Source: Acidobacteriaceae bacterium KBS 146
GTDB lineage: Bacteria; Acidobacteriota; Terriglobia; Terriglobales; Acidobacteriaceae
DNA: 64,000 bases
Direction: 5' to 3'
NCBI GenBank assembly: GCA_000688615.1
Contig: JHVA01000001.1
Span: 3,596,001-3,660,000, forward strand
A program made the position numbers and the translations under genes. The notes below the pieces were generated by a model. It had not been told where the DNA came from. It ran no database searches and saw only the letters and a program-made list of their open reading frames with translations. Shown here piece after piece: positions 1-8,197 of the stretch. Each line of letters starts with the position of its first letter. Position 1 is the first letter of the stretch.

Positions 1-418
1 TGCGCGCGACGGCTTTCGGATTGTCTGTCAGGGGGAGGGGAATAGTCGTCAGGGCGCTGGCACGGTGATCGCCGTGAGTGTTGTCTTCCGCCTGGCTTCC
101 GATACGAAGCTGGATATCCGCGGTACGGCGACGGCTCTCGCGGGAAAGCGAGATCGCTCCGAACTGAGCGGTCATATTAAAGCTGTCGGAATCGCTGACG
201 GCGTAGCTGAGGAAGTAAGGCCGGGGTTCCTTTGCCGCCTCCGCGCCGGTCCTGCCGAGAGACTCCATGGCACGATGCAGCTCGGCGCTCATCGTATCCA
301 GCAAAAGCGTGTCCGCCGGTTTGAACGGAGGGGCATCGGCGGCGCGAAGCAGAGGGGCAGCGAAGACCAGGGAAAGGGCGGCGAGCGTGCGACCAACCGC
401 TGTTTGAAGTCGCTTCAT
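1..418 (-). CDS. TldD/PmbA-like putative peptidase, N-terminal part (gene runs off the left edge)
   Basis: Only the first 139 codons are in the window; the C-terminal part lies beyond base 1. The reading frame begins with a Sec-type signal peptide (MKRLQTAVGRTLAALSLVFA, cleavage probably after LLRAA). It continues with a segment rich in PYFLSYAVSD and DNTHGDH, which resembles the N-terminal region of secreted predicted Zn-dependent peptidases of the TldD/PmbA type common in Acidobacteriota. An in-frame ATG seven codons upstream (439) is possible; I prefer 418 because it puts the basic residues at the very start of the signal peptide. The gene is divergent from the M48 protease at 544, with about 125 bp between them. 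The family call is from recall of similar proteins; the diagnostic C-terminal half cannot be seen. Confidence 0.6.
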   Translation of the reverse strand, partial: MKRLQTAVGRTLAALSLVFAAPLLRAADAPPFKPADTLLLDTMSAELHRAMESLGRTGAEAAKEPRPYFLSYAVSDSDSFNMTAQFGAISLSRESRRRTADIQLRIGSQAEDNTHGDHRASALTTIPLPLTDNPKAVAR

Positions 419-543
419 AGGAACGGATTCGTCTTTCATTTACGGGAACCGGCTGAAGCAGAGTGTATCGGAAGTAAGCTCTCAGACCATATTCTGACGA
501 AATTATCCTTCGGGAAAAGGGGACTGAGGAGCAGAATCGAGCC

Positions 544-1872
544 ATGCGTATTCGGGGCCTTGCCTGCTTGCTGCTTCTATTGGTTTGTGCCGTTCCGTGT
601 GTCTCCGCGCAGTCCTCCAGTGAGGCCTCCCCCCCGCAACAGGTTCAGCCGTCGTCCGGGCAGGAGAAGCCCGCCTATTCGCTGCCTCCTGAAAAGCTTG
701 GCCGGGCCATTGCGTACTCGCGTATTCGCGTCCTGCTCGATCTTGCGGGCAGCGGGTGGGGGATGCTGCAGCTCCTGCTTCTGCTGTCGCTCGGTGTGGT
801 GGCGAAGATGCGGAACGCTGCGGTCGATCTCAGTAAAAATCGTTGGGTTCAGGGATTTACTTTTACGCTGCTGCTGCTGGCCATCACCACGGTCCTCGAC
901 CTTCCACTCGATCTCTACGGACAGCATGCCGCCAGGGTCTATGGGCAATCAGTACAGGGATGGGGAAGCTGGGCCTGGGATGCGGCGAAGAGTTTTCTGC
1001 TGACGTTCGTCTTCGGGGGCCTGCTGGTGATGTTGCTCTTCTGGGTGATTCGCAAGTCACCGGACCGCTGGTGGTTCTGGTTCTGGGTTCCGGCGATGCT
1101 CTTTGTGTTGGTGGCCGTCTTTGTCGCGCCTGTCATTCTCGATCCTCTGTTCAATAAATTCGAGCCGCTGGAGAAGACGAATCCAGCGTTGGTCGAGCGG
1201 TTGGAGCAAGTGGTGGCGCGAGGAGGAATCACGATCCCTCCGGATCGCATGTTTCTAATGAAGGCCAGCGAGAAGGTCACTACTTTGAACGCATACGTTA
1301 CCGGCTACGGGGCTTCAAAGCGAGTCGTCGTCTGGGACAACTCTATTAATAAAGCGACGCCTGACGAAATCAGTTTCATCTTTGGCCACGAGATGGGACA
1401 TTATGTGCTGAACCACATTCCCGCAACGCTGCTGTTTCTGGGGGTGCTTCTGCTGGTGGAGTTCTATCTCGGCTCTCGTGGGATTCGGTGGCTCCTTCAT
1501 CGTCTCGGTCCACGCTGGAAGATCCCCTCGCAGGACGATTGGGGCGCGCTCGTCGTGCTTCTACTGGTGCTCTCGGTTCTCTCGTTCTTCAGTGAACCGA
1601 TTGTGAATGGCTACAGCCGCCTGCACGAACATGAAGCCGATGTTTACGGGCAGGAGGCGATTCATGGAATTGTTGAAGATCCCCAGAAGGTTGCACAACA
1701 ATCCTTTCAACTGCTGGGAGAGATGTCTCTGACGGATCCGAATCCGAATCCGTTGGTAGAGTTCTGGACCTTCAGTCATCCGTCTGTGGCAAGCCGCGCC
1801 GCCTTTGCGGCAAAGTACAACCCCTGGATTGAAGGGGGGCATCCGAAATACTTCGTTCGAGGAACACATTGA
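544..1872 (+). CDS. M48 family CAAX-type (Ste24-like) membrane metalloprotease
   Basis: The 442-residue protein has a signal peptide ending near VSAQS, several hydrophobic membrane segments (about residues 60-80, 95-120, 140-170 and 180-205), and the zinc-protease motif HEMGH at residues 282-286. A third zinc ligand is expected in HEHEADVYG about 80 residues further on. This is the layout of Ste24/HtpX-type M48A peptidases, which are membrane-embedded and cleave membrane or prenylated substrates in eukaryotes; the bacterial substrate is unknown and a quality-control role is an inference. Length matches Ste24 proteins. The HIT gene follows 33 bp downstream on the same strand, so the two may be co-transcribed. 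No rearrangement is seen. Confidence 0.9.
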   Translation: MRIRGLACLLLLLVCAVPCVSAQSSSEASPPQQVQPSSGQEKPAYSLPPEKLGRAIAYSRIRVLLDLAGSGWGMLQLLLLLSLGVVAKMRNAAVDLSKNRWVQGFTFTLLLLAITTVLDLPLDLYGQHAARVYGQSVQGWGSWAWDAAKSFLLTFVFGGLLVMLLFWVIRKSPDRWWFWFWVPAMLFVLVAVFVAPVILDPLFNKFEPLEKTNPALVERLEQVVARGGITIPPDRMFLMKASEKVTTLNAYVTGYGASKRVVVWDNSINKATPDEISFIFGHEMGHYVLNHIPATLLFLGVLLLVEFYLGSRGIRWLLHRLGPRWKIPSQDDWGALVVLLLVLSVLSFFSEPIVNGYSRLHEHEADVYGQEAIHGIVEDPQKVAQQSFQLLGEMSLTDPNPNPLVEFWTFSHPSVASRAAFAAKYNPWIEGGHPKYFVRGTH

Positions 1873-1905
1873 TCGCCATCGAACGGAAGACTATAAGCGA
1901 GATAA

Positions 1906-2256
1906 ATGATGAATAATTCGGACTGTTTGTTCTGTAAGATTCTCGCCGGGGAAATTCCTGCAAACCGTGCTTTTGAAGACGAGTTCTGCATCGCTTTCCC
2001 GGACATTAATCCCCAGGCTCCCACTCATTTTTTGATCGTCCCGAAGGAGCATATCGCGTCGCAGGCAAAGGCAATGGCAGAACACGAGCCCCTGCTTGGT
2101 CATCTGCTGGCGGCGGCCGCGAATCTGGCGCGAGCCCAAAAGCTCGATAAAGGATATCGTGTGGTCATCAATACGGGCGACGATGGCGGGCAGACTGTCC
2201 ATCATCTGCATGTTCATCTGCTCGGCGGACGAGCGATGAAGTGGCCCCCAGGTTAG
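1906..2256 (+). CDS. HIT family nucleotide-binding hydrolase (HinT-like)
   Basis: This 116-residue protein opens with the HinT signature CLFCKILAGEIPA and ends with the histidine triad HHLHVHLLGGR, in which the middle histidine is the nucleophile for AMP transfer. HinT proteins are cytoplasmic purine nucleoside phosphoramidases acting on AMP-lysine or aminoacyl-AMP-like compounds. Two ATG codons in tandem (1906 and 1909) can start it. The length is that of a complete single-domain HinT. It lies 33 bp after the M48 protease gene on the same strand and faces the convergent gene ending at 2373. No promoter of its own is obvious. Confidence 0.93.
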   Translation: MMNNSDCLFCKILAGEIPANRAFEDEFCIAFPDINPQAPTHFLIVPKEHIASQAKAMAEHEPLLGHLLAAAANLARAQKLDKGYRVVINTGDDGGQTVHHLHVHLLGGRAMKWPPG

Positions 2257-2372
2257 AAGCAGCCGGGAACACGCCAGGAACACCTGATCCAAAACGATTC
2301 GTCCCCACTCTGTTGTTCGAAAGAATCGAAGCATCAGAATGAGGACGAAGGACGTGTGTGCCTGTGCCAGGC

Positions 2373-3413
2373 TTACTGGTTGTAGTTGCTGCTGTCCTCT
2401 TCCTCAACGGTGCCATAGCGGCGCAGCAGATTCGGAAGATTCTGTGAGAAGGCTGCGCGAGGCATCACGGTGTCGCATCCTGCTTCCATCGCCTTCGCCT
2501 TCAGATCGCCCTGCAGATGAGACAGGAAGCCGATGATGGAGGTTCCTCGCTTGAGCTTGGTCTTTAGCTTGGGAATCAGCGTCAACGGTTTTGCATTGGT
2601 ATTGTTCAGGTCGAAGACGATCAAGCCAGGACGTTGTTCTTCCTTGGCCGTGGTCAGCTGCGAGATCGCCTCTTTGTCGTTTTTGACGAAAGCAACTTTC
2701 ACGCCGAGCTTGCGCGACGTCTCCTGAATCTTCGCGGTAATGAACAGATCTTCGATGAAGAAGAAGATCTTCGTCGGAGCACCCTCGGGGATCGGGATCG
2801 CCTTGCCCTGAGAGTAGTCGATCGGCTGCGAATCGCTCACATACCGGCCACCACTTCCATGGGGGCGGCGGAAGTTTCCGGTCTCGATGGTCGAGGGAGG
2901 AGAATCGGCGAAGTTGCCGTTCACCTCGCGATAGCTATGATCCATCGGGCCCACAAAGCTGCGCGGTCCGCGCTGCTGTTTGCCTCCCTTGGAACGCTTG
3001 AAGGTATTGTTGCCGGGCTGATGCGTATCCCGGTAGCCACCGCCGTTAAAGTCGGTCCCGTTTCCGGGATTCTGGGAGCGCGGCTGGCGATCGCGATCCC
3101 GGAACTTCTTCTTCCAGCGCTTGGCGCCCCCTGGACCCTGCTGCTGGCCACCATTCTGGGATGGCTGCCCCGCGGATTGGGGTGGGGCTGAAGCCTGGAC
3201 CGCAGGAATCTGTCCGGACTGGTCCTGGGCCCCCTGGGCCGGCGAAACTTCGACTTTGTTCTTGCGTTTACGGCGTCTGCGCCGGCTGCTCTTCGACTGT
3301 CCCATGCCGTGGGGACTTTGCCCACCGCTAAATTGCGAATCCCCCTCCTGAACGGGGGCTACCGCGGAACCCTGGTGCGGTTGCACCTCGGGTACATTCT
3401 GCTCTGAAGTCAT
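2373..3413 (-). CDS. Basic disordered protein with C-terminal pseudo-receiver (CheY-like) domain
   Basis: The 346-residue product begins MTSEQNVPEV, with a GGAAG Shine-Dalgarno just upstream; an in-frame ATG ten codons earlier (3443) is less likely. Residues about 1-215 are low-complexity and rich in Q, G, P, R and K, including a run of five arginines (SRRRRRKRKNK) and KRWKKKFRDRDRQPRSQ, typical of disordered nucleic-acid-binding tails. Residues about 220-335 look like a response-regulator receiver fold: KIFFFIEDLF for strand 1, LIVFDLNN for strand 3 with an Asp in the phospho-acceptor place, SIIGFLSH for strand 4. The usual Lys near strand 5 is Arg (TVMPRAAF) and the acidic pair is only ED, so phosphorylation is doubtful. 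RNA or DNA binding is an inference from composition. Confidence 0.75.
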   Translation of the reverse strand: MTSEQNVPEVQPHQGSAVAPVQEGDSQFSGGQSPHGMGQSKSSRRRRRKRKNKVEVSPAQGAQDQSGQIPAVQASAPPQSAGQPSQNGGQQQGPGGAKRWKKKFRDRDRQPRSQNPGNGTDFNGGGYRDTHQPGNNTFKRSKGGKQQRGPRSFVGPMDHSYREVNGNFADSPPSTIETGNFRRPHGSGGRYVSDSQPIDYSQGKAIPIPEGAPTKIFFFIEDLFITAKIQETSRKLGVKVAFVKNDKEAISQLTTAKEEQRPGLIVFDLNNTNAKPLTLIPKLKTKLKRGTSIIGFLSHLQGDLKAKAMEAGCDTVMPRAAFSQNLPNLLRRYGTVEEEDSSNYNQ

Positions 3414-4199
3414 GCTTCCACTTCCTGCTGCGCCGAAGCGCAATTAACGATTCACTCCCACGACAACGAGATCGGTTCTGCTTCGCAGAAACACGAAACA
3501 AGAGCTAAACCCGTATTGCAGCGTCGGAGGAAACGATTTCAATTTGTACTCAAAACGGACTTCTATATTGCCGTTACTTTCCGCGGGCCAGCCAATTTCC
3601 GGCTCAGACGGAACGGAACGCCTCGAATCGGCCGTTCCTTCACCCTTTCCTTCATATGAAGCATTGCACGGCAGCGCCGACGCAATTTATCGAAATGCCT
3701 CCACATGTAAGGAACTTTCGCCGGCCCATAACTTCGGAACCTACGGCCAGTTCATCGAGGCAGACACAGGGTACGCGCAAAGGCTTCTCTTTTGCAAGCC
3801 TTCAATGCGGATAACAGTTCAATTTTACACGAATGGCTTTCTTTGCGAGATTTCCCCGGAAAGAAAGCGAGGAAGCCACCTCGGGGGAGGCGGCTTCACC
3901 TGTCAGATGGCCAGTCACTGGCCTCCCAAAAAAGACTCCTGGGAGTCTAACCGACTACTCCGTGACCTCGCCGTCTTTGGACGGGCCTCTTTGACAAGCA
4001 ATCGATGCGTCTACTTCGCAGCTCCCCCCTTGAATGGGATCCGGTGCGGACACGTATACCTAAGGAGCAATTCCGATTCCAAAACGAAAACCTTATTCTG
4101 CCTGCAGTTCCGGGCTTTCGCCGGTCCGGTTTTCCGTAAAACCGTGCGGCCCCTCAAAATATCTCCACATTTCTGGATTCCTGGGGCTGCCAGTTTCGT
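3414..4199. other. Long intergenic region with clustered hairpins, no convincing gene
   Basis: About 0.8 kb separates the pseudo-receiver gene from the ompH promoter. A long open frame exists on the plus strand (3544-4203) but its product has no recognisable motif and composition unlike the neighbouring genes, so I do not call it. The first part should hold the promoter of the minus-strand gene. From about 3872 to 3984 there are four closely spaced inverted repeats (separate entry), and a further hairpin of seven base pairs at 4127-4144 (CGGTTTT and AAAACCG around CCGT). I see no tmRNA, RNase P or SRP RNA signature. Confidence 0.5.
3872..3984. ncRNA. Candidate structured RNA or regulatory element (four consecutive hairpins)
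   Basis: Four inverted repeats follow one another. At 3872-3897, 11-nt arms with one mismatch enclose GGGG. At 3909-3923, GGCCA and TGGCC enclose GTCAC. At 3933-3948, AGACTCC and GGAGTCT flank TG. At 3971-3984, CCGTC and GACGG enclose TTTG. In addition CTCCCA at 3923-3928 can pair with TGGGAG at 3940-3945, which would disrupt the second and third hairpins, so two folds compete. The strand is unknown. It could be a small RNA, a leader element or simply a structured spacer. Confidence 0.3.
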
Positions 4200-4228
4200 T
4201 TGACCCACCCGGAGGGCGGTCCTATAAT
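4200..4228 (+). promoter_or_regulatory. Near-consensus sigma70 promoter for the ompH pair
   Basis: TTGACC at 4200-4205 and TATAAT at 4223-4228 are separated by 17 bp, only one base away from the ideal housekeeping promoter. Transcription would start near 4235, giving a 5' leader of about 175 nt before the first OmpH-like gene at 4412. Confidence 0.8.
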
Positions 4229-4389
4229 CGACGTGTTCTGGCAGCCCTCTCGCTTCCTGCCGACGTTGAACGACGTCGGGGTGCCGAGGCACAGATGATT
4301 GCGTCCATAATGCGTATATCATCGAGCGGATGCAGTGCCATCGGATCAAGGGTACGAAGCCCAAGGCCGAATGATTTCTCGAGGGATTC

Positions 4390-4411
4390 CTGAAGGAGCA
4401 CCAAACACCGC
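4390..4411 (+). repeat. Duplicated ribosome-binding leader, copy 1
   Basis: The 22 bases before the first OmpH-like start codon, containing AAGGAG, recur before the second copy at 5171-5192 with one mismatch. The identity continues into the first codons (ATGAATCGC). The repeat marks a tandem gene duplication that included the translation start. Confidence 0.85.
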
Positions 4412-5101
4412 ATGAATCGCAACCTTGCATTATCCTCCGCCCTTGCTGCGGTCTTTACGGCTGCAGCCTGCCCGGCGCAGGTCACAGGTACCCCTGCACC
4501 CGCACCCGCGAACGCAGCCGCACAGGCTTCCGCTGCACCCGTGGCTCCGCAGGCTGTTCCCGCGAAGATCGCAATCATCGAGTACGAACAGGCCGCTGCC
4601 GCAACGAACGAAGGGCAACGGAGCCTGCAGGAGCTGCAGGCCAAGTATCAGCCGAAGAAGGCTGCGCTGGACGCTTTGGCGGCTGAGATCGATACCCTGC
4701 AGAAGCAGCTTCAATCCGCTTCGACCACCATGTCGGAAGAAGATCGCGCGTCTCGCGTAAGGTCACTGGATACCAAGCAGAAGCAGTATCAGCGCGATGC
4801 CGAAGACGCCAGCAACGCCTACAACGCGGACGTGCAGGAAGAGATCGGGAAGGTCGCCCAGAAGATGGGACCTGTCGTGATGAAGTACGTGCAACAGAAC
4901 GGATATACGATGCTGCTGGACAATAACGGAGAGCAGCAGGGCGGCCTGACCCTGATGTGGGCCCCCGGGACCGATATCTCGAAGGAAGTTGTGGATGCAT
5001 ATAACGCTGCCTCCGGCGTGTCCGCGCCTGCGCCCTCAGCTCCATCGGCATCCCGGCCTCAGCCGGCGGCTCCCGCAGCCCGGCCCCGGACGTCTAAATA
5101 G
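4412..5101 (+). CDS. OmpH/Skp-family periplasmic chaperone-like protein, copy 1
   Basis: The 229-residue protein has a signal peptide (MNRNLALSSALAAVFTAAAC), then an Ala/Pro-rich linker, the strand PAKIAIIEYEQAAAATNEG that opens Skp/OmpH proteins, a long charged coiled coil (about residues 70-150: ELQAKYQPKKAALDALAAEI and onward), and a C-terminal strand NGYTMLLDNN. Skp-type trimers hold unfolded outer-membrane proteins in the periplasm; that role is inferred. Residues 205-229 form an extra Pro/Ala-rich tail. It starts at a strong AAGGAG site and stands first behind the promoter at 4200. It is a paralogue of the next gene and probably shares its transcript, which ends at the terminator at 5921. 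A Cys at the end of the signal peptide could make it a lipoprotein, but the lipobox (AAAC) is weak. Confidence 0.88.
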   Translation: MNRNLALSSALAAVFTAAACPAQVTGTPAPAPANAAAQASAAPVAPQAVPAKIAIIEYEQAAAATNEGQRSLQELQAKYQPKKAALDALAAEIDTLQKQLQSASTTMSEEDRASRVRSLDTKQKQYQRDAEDASNAYNADVQEEIGKVAQKMGPVVMKYVQQNGYTMLLDNNGEQQGGLTLMWAPGTDISKEVVDAYNAASGVSAPAPSAPSASRPQPAAPAARPRTSK

Positions 5102-5170
5102 ACACACCAACATTGTTGCAGGATCGGCGAACGCAGCATTTCGCAAAGAGCCGGACTATTCTGAACGACC

Positions 5171-5192
5171 CTGAAGGAGCACCACACACCGC
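5171..5192 (+). repeat. Duplicated ribosome-binding leader, copy 2
   Basis: Matches the 22-nt leader at 4390-4411 except for one base, and carries the same AAGGAG at the same distance from the ATG. Confidence 0.85.
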
Positions 5193-5900
5193 ATGAATCG
5201 CTACCTCGTTCTCGTCTCCGCCCTCAGTGCGGGACTGTCGACCTCCGCCGCGTTGGCGCAGACTCCTGCTGCCCCGGCCCAGGCTGCTCCCACGACCGCA
5301 CCCGCCGCCACCCGTACCCCAGCTGCGCCTCCGCAGGCTGTACCCGCCAAGATCGCGCTGATCGCCTTTGAGCAGGCGGTTTTTGCCACCAACGAGGGCC
5401 AGAAAGCCGTTCAGGACGTGCAGAAGAAGTATGAGCCCAAGAAGGCCCAGATCGACACGCTCGCCAAGGAAGTGGACTCGCTCAAGAAGCAGTTGCAGGG
5501 AGCTCCCGCTACACTCAGCGATCAGGAGCGGGCGACTCGCCTGAAAAACATCGATACGAAAGAGAAGGATCTGAACCGGGACGCAGAGGATGCCAACAAT
5601 GCCTACCAGGCTGACCTGCAGGAAGCTTATGGCAAGGTCGCCCGCAAGGTTTCGGCAACGGTCCAGAACTACGTCGCACAGAACGGCTACACGTTGCTGC
5701 TGGATGTCAGCAACCAGCAGAACAGCAATGTGATGTGGGCGAGCCAGAACCCGAATATCGACATTACGCAGGCTGTCGTCGCGGCATACAACACCTCCTC
5801 CGGCGTGGCCGCTCCTCCACCGGCAGCACCTTCGGCTGGCGCACCGGCGGCTCGGCCCAGGACGACTCCCGCAACTCCGCGGTCGTCCACCCCACGATAA
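5193..5900 (+). CDS. OmpH/Skp-family periplasmic chaperone-like protein, copy 2
   Basis: The 235-residue paralogue of the preceding gene has the same order: signal peptide (MNRYLVLVSALSAGLSTSAA ending at LAQ), Ala/Pro/Thr-rich linker, Skp opening strand PAKIALIAFEQAVFATNEG, charged coiled coil (about residues 75-155), closing strand NGYTLLLDVS, and an Ala/Pro/Arg-rich tail. Unlike copy 1 it lacks a Cys near the signal-peptide end and so should be a free periplasmic protein. It has its own copy of the AAGGAG leader. The two coiled coils have drifted clearly, so the duplication is not recent. A strong terminator follows 20 bp after the stop codon. A chaperone function for outer-membrane proteins is expected from the family; partition of roles between the copies is unknown. 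Confidence 0.9.
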   Translation: MNRYLVLVSALSAGLSTSAALAQTPAAPAQAAPTTAPAATRTPAAPPQAVPAKIALIAFEQAVFATNEGQKAVQDVQKKYEPKKAQIDTLAKEVDSLKKQLQGAPATLSDQERATRLKNIDTKEKDLNRDAEDANNAYQADLQEAYGKVARKVSATVQNYVAQNGYTLLLDVSNQQNSNVMWASQNPNIDITQAVVAAYNTSSGVAAPPPAAPSAGAPAARPRTTPATPRSSTPR

Positions 5901-5920
5901 CCAGTTAGCTGCATTTTTTT

Positions 5921-5954
5921 GCGTAAGGGGAGCTCTTGCTCCTCTTACGCTTTT
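5921..5954 (+). terminator. Rho-independent terminator after the ompH pair
   Basis: Arms at 5921-5933 and 5938-5950 form a 13-bp stem with one G-T pair around the loop TCTT, followed by TTTT. It is placed 20 bp after the second OmpH-like gene. Confidence 0.88.
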
Positions 5955-6261
5955 AAAGCATCCTTTTCAGAGAAGGACGTTTTCTGTGGAAATGCTGTGT
6001 ATCGCTTTCGCGGGTTATGGTAAATAACGGAGATCCAGCGGCGCCGATCTTCGGAGCCGTTTTCAGGGATGAAAGACGCAACCCCCCTCCTTCCGATGAT
6101 TTACGGGAACTGCTCTCAACGAAGACGGCAAGCCAGGGCCGGAAAAGTCTGAAAAGTACGACTATGGAGACTTTCCACAGATCAAGGTTACTGGACTGTT
6201 ACTAAGGCGCGGTTGAAGCGCACGAATAGCTAAGAAACATGCAGTTTCCTGCACAATTCTG
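5955..6261. other. Intergenic gap between the ompH terminator and lepA
   Basis: This stretch of about 300 bp lies downstream of two convergent units. A 62-codon open frame (6017-6205) has no family features or good ribosome-binding site and is not called. I see no clear terminator for lepA here. Confidence 0.5.
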
Positions 6262-8064
6262 CTACTCCTCGCCCACCTTGAGAACCGCCAGGAAGGCCTC
6301 CTGCGGGATATCGACTTTGCCGATCCGCTTCATGCGCTTCTTGCCTTCTTTCTGCTTTTCGAGCAGCTTTCTCTTTCGCGAAATGTCACCGCCGTAACAC
6401 TTGGCGATGACGTTTTTGCGGATAGCCGTAACGGTCTCACGGGCGATGATCTTCGATCCGATCGCAGCCTGAATCGCAACCTCGAACATCTGTCGCGGTA
6501 TCAGTTCGCGCATCTTGGACACGAGCGCTTTTCCGCGTTCATAGGCAAAGTCACGATGAACAATAATCGAAAGCGCGTCGACAGGCTCTCCGGACACCAG
6601 AATATCCATCTTCACCATTGGGGAGATCCAGGTTCCGGCCAGATGGTAGTCCAGTGAGGCGTAACCGCGGGAGACAGATTTCAGACGGTCGTAGAAGTCG
6701 AGAACGATCTCATTCAGCGGCAGCTCGTACGTGAGCATGACGCGAGTCTCGGAGACATATTCGAAGTTCTGCTGCCGGCCACGTTTGTCTTCGACCAGCT
6801 TCAGGATGCCGCCGACATACTCCTCGTTCGTGAGGATCTTGGCGGTAATGACGGGTTCTTCGATCTGTTCGATCTCGCTTGGGTCCGGCCAGCGCGAGGG
6901 ATTATCCACCTCAGCGACGGAGCCGTCTGTCAGCGTGATCTTGTAGCGAACACCGGGAGCGGTTGTGATGAGATCGAGGTTGTATTCGCGCTCCAGGCGT
7001 TCCTGAATGATTTCAAGGTGCAACAGGCCAAGAAAGCCGCATCGAAAGCCGAAGCCGAGCGCTACGGAGGATTCGGGTTCGAAGTTGAAAGAGCTGTCAT
7101 TGAGACGAAGTTTTTCCAGCGCGTCCCGGAGCAGGCTGTGTTCGTGCGAGTCGACTGTGTAGAGACCGGCGAACACCATGCTCTTGATGTCTTCAAAACC
7201 CGGCAGGGGCTCTGTGCAGGGATTCTCGACGTCGGTGATGGTGTCGCCAACTTTGGTGTCGGCGACGTTCTTGATGGTCGCGACGAAGAATCCGACCTCG
7301 CCGGCTGAGAGCTCGGTGAGCTCCATCGGCTTGGGAGTCATGACGCCCATGCTTTCAATATCGAAGACTCTGCCGTTCGACATCAGCTTGATGCGCTGAC
7401 CTTTCTTCATGCGGCCGTTGATGACACGGGCCAGTACGATGACTCCGCGGTACGGATCGAACCAGGAGTCGAAGATGAGAGCCTGAAGCGGTGCCTCGGC
7501 GTCTCCCTTGGGCGGGGGCAGCAGGTGGACGACAGCTTCAAGAATCTCTTCGACGTTCTGTCCCGTCTTGGCCGATACCGGGATTGCATCATCGGCCGGA
7601 AGACCGACGGATTTCTCGATCATCTCTTTGGTGCGGTCAATATCCGCGCTCGGAAGATCGATCTTGTTGATGATGGGAATAATCTCGAGGCCGTTGGAGA
7701 TTGCGAGGTAGGCATTGGCCAGCGTCTGGGCCTCGACACCCTGGGAAGCATCGACAACCAGCAGGGCACCTTCGCATGAGGCCAGCGAGCGAGAGACCTC
7801 GTAGCTGAAATCCACATGACCTGGCGTGTCGATCAGGTTGAGCTGAAAGGTCTCGCCATCCTTTGCTTTGTACATCATGCGGACGGTGTGAGCCTTGATC
7901 GTGATGCCGCGCTCGCGCTCCAGATCCATGGCGTCCAGCACCTGGGCCTGCATCTCCCGCGAGGTCAGGGAGCCTGTGAGCTCAAGCAAACGGTCCGACA
8001 AGGTGGACTTGCCATGGTCGATGTGCGCGATGATCGCGAAGTTTCGGATGTGACTGGGGTCCAT
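6262..8064 (-). CDS. lepA: Elongation factor 4 (LepA), ribosome back-translocase GTPase
   Basis: The 600-residue product is full length for LepA. The G1 loop AHIDHGKST is at residues 13-21, the G3 motif DTPGH near residue 80, and the G4 motif NKID near residue 135. The EF-G-like domains follow, then the LepA-specific C-terminal region with [20 protein letters not shown] and the basic tail [17 protein letters not shown]. LepA binds stalled ribosomes and influences translocation and initiation. The start at 8064 opens directly with the GTPase domain as expected, although no strong Shine-Dalgarno is present. It is divergent from the transglycosylase gene at 8198, with 133 bp of shared upstream DNA. 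Confidence 0.98.
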   Translation of the reverse strand: MDPSHIRNFAIIAHIDHGKSTLSDRLLELTGSLTSREMQAQVLDAMDLERERGITIKAHTVRMMYKAKDGETFQLNLIDTPGHVDFSYEVSRSLASCEGALLVVDASQGVEAQTLANAYLAISNGLEIIPIINKIDLPSADIDRTKEMIEKSVGLPADDAIPVSAKTGQNVEEILEAVVHLLPPPKGDAEAPLQALIFDSWFDPYRGVIVLARVINGRMKKGQRIKLMSNGRVFDIESMGVMTPKPMELTELSAGEVGFFVATIKNVADTKVGDTITDVENPCTEPLPGFEDIKSMVFAGLYTVDSHEHSLLRDALEKLRLNDSSFNFEPESSVALGFGFRCGFLGLLHLEIIQERLEREYNLDLITTAPGVRYKITLTDGSVAEVDNPSRWPDPSEIEQIEEPVITAKILTNEEYVGGILKLVEDKRGRQQNFEYVSETRVMLTYELPLNEIVLDFYDRLKSVSRGYASLDYHLAGTWISPMVKMDILVSGEPVDALSIIVHRDFAYERGKALVSKMRELIPRQMFEVAIQAAIGSKIIARETVTAIRKNVIAKCYGGDISRKRKLLEKQKEGKKRMKRIGKVDIPQEAFLAVLKVGEE

Positions 8065-8197
8065 ACGGAGTTACACAATGCCTCAATCTATCGATGATAT
8101 CAGCGTGCGACGTCTCCGCGTGCGCCAACCAAGTGGGCTCAGGTTGTGCAGTGCTTTAGTTTCCCGTGCTCCGAACGTCATACAATGAGCAGGAACA

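Noticed and set aside
3544..4203. 219-codon open frame on the plus strand
   Set aside because: No signal peptide, motif or ribosome-binding site, composition unlike neighbours, and it runs through a cluster of hairpins and into the -35 box of the ompH promoter.
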